Position numbers and translations under genes: made by a program. The notes under the pieces were generated by a model, which saw only the letters and a program-made list of their open reading frames with translations, ran no database searches and was not told the DNA's origin. From NCBI RefSeq assembly GCF_018207095.1, contig NZ_QOCZ01000008.1, positions 1-64,000 on the forward strand: 64,000 nucleotides of DNA. Reading direction: 5' to 3'. Every line of letters starts with the position of its first letter. Position 1 is the first letter of the stretch. Source of the stretch: Nocardiopsis sp. MG754419 (GTDB taxonomy: Bacteria > Actinomycetota > Actinomycetes > Streptosporangiales > Streptosporangiaceae). This document shows, piece after piece, positions 60,260-64,000 of this stretch.

Positions 60260-61210
60260 ATGCTCGATCTCCGCCGCCTGCAGTTGCTCCGAGAATTCAG
60301 CGTCCGGGGCACGATCGTCGCCACCGCGAGCGCCCTCGGGTACACGCCCTCGGCCGTCTCCCAACAGCTCGCCACCCTGGAACGGGAGACGGGGGTGCCG
60401 CTGCTGGACCGCTCCCCGCGCGGGGCCGAACTCACCGACGCCGGCCGCCTCCTGGTGGACCAGGCCGGAGAGATCCTGGCGATGGTCGAGGCGGCCGAAT
60501 CGGTGCTGGCCGAGCAGGCCGACGTCGCCCTGGGCGTGGTCACGGTGACCGCCTTCCCGACCGCCGCGGTGGCGTTCGCGCCGCAGCTGGCGCCCCCACT
60601 GCGTCGACACGAGGGCATGCAGTTGGTGCTGCGGCAGACGCTGCTGGCCACCGGCACGCAGAAGGTCCGCTCGCGCGAGGTCGACGTCGCGATCGTCGAC
60701 GAATGGACCGGCCAACACCCGGGACGGGGTCCGGACAGCGGGCTGCGCCACGTCCACCTGCTGCGGGACCCGATGGTGCTGGCGGTCCCGGAGGACCACC
60801 GACTCGCGGACCCCTACGTTCCGCTGGTGTTGGACCGGCTGCTCAACGAGTCGTGGATCGTGGCCCCGGAGGGGGAGCGTTCGCGCTACGGCACCGACAA
60901 GCTCTTCTCCGAGGTGGGCGGGTTGCCGGCGGCCACCTGGGAGTTCGAGGGCTTGGGCACGATCCTGAGCCTGGTCTCGAAGGGGATCGGGATCGCCGCG
61001 GTCCCGGCCCTGGCGATGGTCGGAGCGCCGGCGGGCCTGGTCTACCGGCGGCTGCCCTCACCGCCGGAGCGGCAGGTGTACGCGGTGCTGCGCCCGGCCT
61101 CGCTGCGCCGGCCCGCCGTGCGGGTGACCCTGGACGCCCTCCGGCAGGCGGCCCGCAGCGTGGAGGACGAGATCGATCCCCTCACCACGGCGGACGACCC
61201 CACGCGGTGA
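60260..61210 (+). CDS. LysR-family regulator
   Basis: This regulator of 316 aa has the N-terminal HTH (residues about 3-60: LREFSVRGTIVATASALGYTP, then SAVSQQLATLERETGVPLLDR) and a type 2 periplasmic-binding-like effector domain (about 90-300). The hinge has LGVVTVTAFPTA. It is closest in feel to actinobacterial LysR proteins that control nearby aminotransferases or transporters. It is leaderless from 60260. A hairpin at 61263-61293 follows. Its probable target is the divergent aminotransferase. Confidence 0.92.
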   Translation: MLDLRRLQLLREFSVRGTIVATASALGYTPSAVSQQLATLERETGVPLLDRSPRGAELTDAGRLLVDQAGEILAMVEAAESVLAEQADVALGVVTVTAFPTAAVAFAPQLAPPLRRHEGMQLVLRQTLLATGTQKVRSREVDVAIVDEWTGQHPGRGPDSGLRHVHLLRDPMVLAVPEDHRLADPYVPLVLDRLLNESWIVAPEGERSRYGTDKLFSEVGGLPAATWEFEGLGTILSLVSKGIGIAAVPALAMVGAPAGLVYRRLPSPPERQVYAVLRPASLRRPAVRVTLDALRQAARSVEDEIDPLTTADDPTR

Positions 61211-61262
61211 GCTGGCGCGCGGCGCGTGGGGGCGCCGAACGTGCGGGGCGCCGGACACGGAG

Positions 61263-61293
61263 GAACGCGGCACGCCCGAGGCGTACCGCGTTC
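61263..61293. terminator. Hairpin between lysR and the coiled-coil gene
   Basis: GAACGCGG (61263-61270) pairs with CCGCGTTC (61286-61293); inside, ACGCC pairs with GGCGT. The genes on both sides are convergent. Confidence 0.6.
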
Positions 61294-61321
61294 GGTGGTG
61301 CGGCGCCGGGACCCGGCACCC

Positions 61322-61591
61322 TCACGCGCCGCTCCCCCGTCGGCGCACCTTGTCGATCCTGCGGCGGAGTCGGCGACAGACGTGTCGAGCGCGATCACGG
61401 TCGTCGCGGGCGTTCCACCAACGAGAGTAGGCTTCCAGTCTCCGTTTGCGCAGGGACTCCAGCTCGGCCTCCATCCGGTTCACCCGGTGCTCCAAGTCGA
61501 TGCGTTCGCGTTCGAACGACGACATGTCGCGCTCGTGGAACCCCGCCTCCCGTTCGGCGCTGAGCAGCCGTTCGGTGAGGCCCTCGGTCAT
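61322..61591 (-). CDS. Short basic coiled-coil protein, unknown
   Basis: This 89-aa protein has no recognised family. Residues about 10-75 are strongly helical with heptad-like spacing (SFERERIDLEHRVNRMEAEL, then LESLRKRRLEAYSRWW) and the C-terminus is very basic (RHVCRRLRRRIDKVRRRG). It could bind nucleic acid or the membrane. ATG 61591 has a GGGCGGG site upstream; an open frame continues to 61813. Upstream DNA (61650-61745) is markedly AT-rich and probably holds the promoter. Confidence 0.55.
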   Translation of the reverse strand: MTEGLTERLLSAEREAGFHERDMSSFERERIDLEHRVNRMEAELESLRKRRLEAYSRWWNARDDRDRARHVCRRLRRRIDKVRRRGSGA

Positions 61592-61767
61592 GTTCCCGCC
61601 CTTGGAGAGCCGGCCGAGGCCTGCCTGTCCGCTGATGCCTTCGAACCACACAACTTCATGTGTTTCCCGAAGTGCCCCAACATCACCGTTGGCTACGCAA
61701 AGAATACGGAAAGTGGCATAAGGCTTATTTGTCCATTTTCTCGGTGCCGCCACGACGGAGCGCCCTC

Positions 61768-62991
61768 TCAGGCGACCAGGGAACGCCCACGCTCCGCGCC
61801 GACCGCGCCCCACGCGCGCAGCCGCGTGTAGACCCGTTCGAACCGGTCCAACGATCGGTGGTGGTCGTGTTCCCGGGCCACCAGACGACTGGCCGCCCCG
61901 AACGCCTCCCGGCCCGCTCCGAGCACCGCCAGGAGCCGTTCGGCCAGGACCGCGTCGTCCCCCGGTGGGAACAGGAACCCGTTGCGTCCGTTCTCCACCA
62001 GGTGCGGCAGCGCCATGGCCTCGGCCGCCACCACGGGCAACCCCGCCGACATCGCCTCCAGCGTGGCGATGCTCTGCAGCTCGGCCACGCCCGCGATGGC
62101 GAACGCGTCCGCGGCGGTGTACACCAGCGGCAGGTCTTCGTCCGGCACGAACCCCAGGAAGAACACACGGTCGTCCACGCCGATCCGCACGGCGAGCGCC
62201 CGGAGCTCCTCCTCACAGCGCCCGGTGCCGGCCAGGGCCAACTGCACGTCGCGTTCGGGCGCGACCCGGGCCAACGCCCGGATCGTGTCCTCGATCCGCT
62301 TCTCCTCGTCCAGGCGCCCCACGAACACCACGGTGTCACGGTCGGGCAACCCGAACCGGGCCCGCGCGCGGTCCCGCTCTCCCGGCCGCGGCGCGAAGCG
62401 GTCCAGATCGATCCCGCACGAGATCGCCTCGATCTCCCTCGCGAACCCCTTCTCCCGCAACAGCTCCGCCGCCCGCGGGGTCGGCGTGGTCACGTGGTCG
62501 GCCTCCATCGCCACCCGCACCATGTCCCCCCACGCGGCGGCGCCCGCCCACCGCTGCATCGGACGGGGGACATGGGCGTGCGCGTACAGGTTGTCCGGCA
62601 TGAAGTGGTTGGTGAGCAGCACGGGAACGCCCAGGGAACGGGCCCGGCGCAACGCCGCGCGACTGAGCGTGAAGTGGCTCTGGACGTGGACCACGTCGGG
62701 GTCCAGGCGCCGCAGCAGCCGCGCGATGTGCCCGCTCATGCCCAGGGGAAGAGCCGCCCGCATGTCGGTCTGGAAGGGGATCGGCGCCGACCTCAGACGG
62801 TGCTCGGTCACCGGGCCGTTCACCCTCACGTGCGGTTCGCCCTCCGCCGAGGGGCACACCACGTGCACCCGATGCCCCCGCCCGGCCATCCCCTCCGCCA
62901 GGCGGTGGGTGAAGTACGCGGCACCGTTGACGTCGGGTGGATAGGTGTCCGAAGCGATGAGCACACTCAGTGGACGATCGGACTGGACCAT
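61768..62991 (-). CDS. GT4 glycosyltransferase, PimB/MgtA-like
   Basis: This GT-B enzyme has 407 aa. N-terminal: VLIASDTYPPDVNGAAYFTHRLAEG and VVHVQSHFTLSRAALR. C-terminal: VVFVGRLDEEKRIEDTI, LALAGTGRCEEELR, and AELQSIATLEAMSAGLPVVAAEAMALP with the donor-binding Glu residues near 305. It resembles the phosphatidylinositol alpha-mannosyltransferase group. It is downstream of a DMT transporter gene (82-bp gap), same strand, and could be cotranscribed. It is a different subfamily from the GT4 gene at 57442-58638. Confidence 0.9.
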   Translation of the reverse strand: MVQSDRPLSVLIASDTYPPDVNGAAYFTHRLAEGMAGRGHRVHVVCPSAEGEPHVRVNGPVTEHRLRSAPIPFQTDMRAALPLGMSGHIARLLRRLDPDVVHVQSHFTLSRAALRRARSLGVPVLLTNHFMPDNLYAHAHVPRPMQRWAGAAAWGDMVRVAMEADHVTTPTPRAAELLREKGFAREIEAISCGIDLDRFAPRPGERDRARARFGLPDRDTVVFVGRLDEEKRIEDTIRALARVAPERDVQLALAGTGRCEEELRALAVRIGVDDRVFFLGFVPDEDLPLVYTAADAFAIAGVAELQSIATLEAMSAGLPVVAAEAMALPHLVENGRNGFLFPPGDDAVLAERLLAVLGAGREAFGAASRLVAREHDHHRSLDRFERVYTRLRAWGAVGAERGRSLVA

Positions 62992-63073
62992 GGTGAGAAC
63001 TCCTTCGTTCGACGCGTGGTGCCCGCGATCGGCACACCAGGTGTGGTGTCGGCGGGTGTCGGGTGGGCGTGGT

Positions 63074-63967
63074 TCAACGGCTCTGGGAGCGCTCGCCGGA
63101 GGGGGCCGACGCGGGGTCGGCGGCCTCCGGGTTCCGATGTCGGGAACGGGCCAGGCTCACCGTGCCCAGGATCGCCACCAGGGCGAAGAGCACGGCCGCG
63201 ATGGCGGTCACCGGGGTGTCGGGCACACCCTCGCCCAGGAGGAGCGCGCCGATCCCGACCCCGACCACGGGGTCGGCGATGAGCAGGGTCGCGTAGGCGG
63301 CGGCGAAGTGACCGGTCCGGTAGGCGTTCTGCAGGAGCAGGGCGCCGAACACGGCGGTGACGCACGCCAGGAGGGTCAACCAACTGAAGAGGTGCACCGG
63401 GTCGGCGGTGGCGCCGGCGGCGACCACCCGGGCCAGACCGGAGGTGGTGCCGAGCGCGGATCCGCCGGCCAGGGCGAGCGCGAGGGCGCGGGCACCGCTG
63501 GGCATCCAGTGCGCCGTGACGTAGACGAGCAGACCGGCGCCGATGACCCCACCGGCCAGCCACAGACCGGTCTCGGTCGACATCACCGGGGTCTCCACAC
63601 CGTGCGGGAACAGCCACAGCACACCGACCAGCCCGACCATGACCGCGATCCCGGCGAAGATCTGTGAGGCCCGCACCCGCTGGCGGTTGAAGAGCGCCGA
63701 CAGCACGATGGCGAACAACAGTCCGGTGACCCCGATGGGCTGGATGATGGTGAGCGGCGCCCCGCTGAGGGCGATCAGGTGCAACGTCGCGCCCAGTACG
63801 ACCGCACCGCTGCCCAGCAGCCACCGGGGTTGGCGCAGGAGGTGCAACAGGAAACCCGCACGCGCGACCTGTCGGCCCGGGGCCCGGACCGCGTCGCGCT
63901 CCTGCATCGCCGAACCGAACGCCAGGCTGAAGGCGCCCGTCACGGCGATGAGCACGTGCCAGATCAT
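63074..63967 (-). CDS. DMT-superfamily transporter (EamA-like)
   Basis: This membrane protein of 297 aa has nine to ten helices and no signal peptide. Hydrophobic blocks include LHLIALSGAPLTIIQPIGVTGLLFAIVLSALF (residues about 62-93; the PLTIIQPIGV part is typical), a central linker, and the second repeat FAAAYATLLIADPVVGVGIGALLLGEG near 235. The C-terminal tail is charged. The substrate is unknown; some actinobacterial members next to GT4 genes are proposed flippases of lipid-linked sugars. It is first in a likely two-gene unit with the GT4 gene downstream. Confidence 0.82.
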   Translation of the reverse strand: MIWHVLIAVTGAFSLAFGSAMQERDAVRAPGRQVARAGFLLHLLRQPRWLLGSGAVVLGATLHLIALSGAPLTIIQPIGVTGLLFAIVLSALFNRQRVRASQIFAGIAVMVGLVGVLWLFPHGVETPVMSTETGLWLAGGVIGAGLLVYVTAHWMPSGARALALALAGGSALGTTSGLARVVAAGATADPVHLFSWLTLLACVTAVFGALLLQNAYRTGHFAAAYATLLIADPVVGVGIGALLLGEGVPDTPVTAIAAVLFALVAILGTVSLARSRHRNPEAADPASAPSGERSQSR

Positions 63968-64000
63968 CAGTGGCCCCGCTCCGACCGGAGCGGAACGTCA

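Noticed and set aside
1-64000. CRISPR arrays, tRNA or rRNA genes, transposases
   Set aside because: No regularly spaced direct repeats, no cloverleaf with T-arm motif and no transposase-like protein were seen.

Overview
The window is a chromosomal segment of very high GC from an actinobacterium. Evidence: GTG and TTG starts are frequent, many genes are joined by 4-nt stop/start overlaps, several genes have a TANNNT box 6-7 nt before the start codon (leaderless style), and the gene content is actinobacterial (ergothioneine genes, InhA-like FabI, CopD-CtaG fusion, DUF3558-type lipoprotein). The mix suggests Streptosporangiales, possibly Nocardiopsaceae; that placement is inference. I see no tRNA, rRNA, CRISPR array, prophage or transposase gene.

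Layout. 1-4527: ergothioneine operon egtA-egtB-egtC-egtD on the minus strand, closed by a 25-bp perfect hairpin. 4733-11838: arylamine N-acetyltransferase and a complete five-gene oligopeptide-type ABC importer whose binding protein carries a C-terminal membrane anchor. 12084-20951: a DUF457-type membrane protein, an O-methyltransferase, the SbcCD nuclease, a divergent MFS/HxlR pair, a small membrane protein and a lipoprotein. 20929-21447: remnant of a luciferase-like monooxygenase. 21481-23559: CopD-CtaG fusion. 23869-27837: an intact alanine dehydrogenase flanked by two amidohydrolase/enolase-superfamily proteins that both seem to have lost their catalytic residues. 27945-28400: MaoC hydratase.

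28408-39646 is the most distinctive part. A two-gene glycosyltransferase module is present twice in tandem (about 560 aa plus about 700 aa, each pair joined by a TTGA overlap), next to a membrane-anchored methyltransferase and an acyltransferase-3/SGNH fusion. I read this as a surface-glycan locus.

40146-55111: superoxide dismutase; a MocR regulator divergent from a DUF3291 protein; FabI; a 153-bp inverted-repeat element; a BioF-like enzyme; a secreted SGNH hydrolase; ornithine aminotransferase; an acyl-CoA synthetase; a DUF368 polyprenyl-phosphate flippase candidate; thiD under a TPP riboswitch; an aldo/keto reductase and TetR pair with two matching operators; and a truncated TetR remnant. 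55316-63967: a sodium:alanine symporter, a DUF6457 protein, two GT4 glycosyltransferases, an aminotransferase/LysR divergent pair, a short basic coiled-coil protein and a DMT transporter.

Most functions are single genes or short operons of ordinary metabolism. The parts that most deserve follow-up are the duplicated glycosyltransferase module, the two degenerate enzymes around ald, and the inverted-repeat element upstream of fabI.
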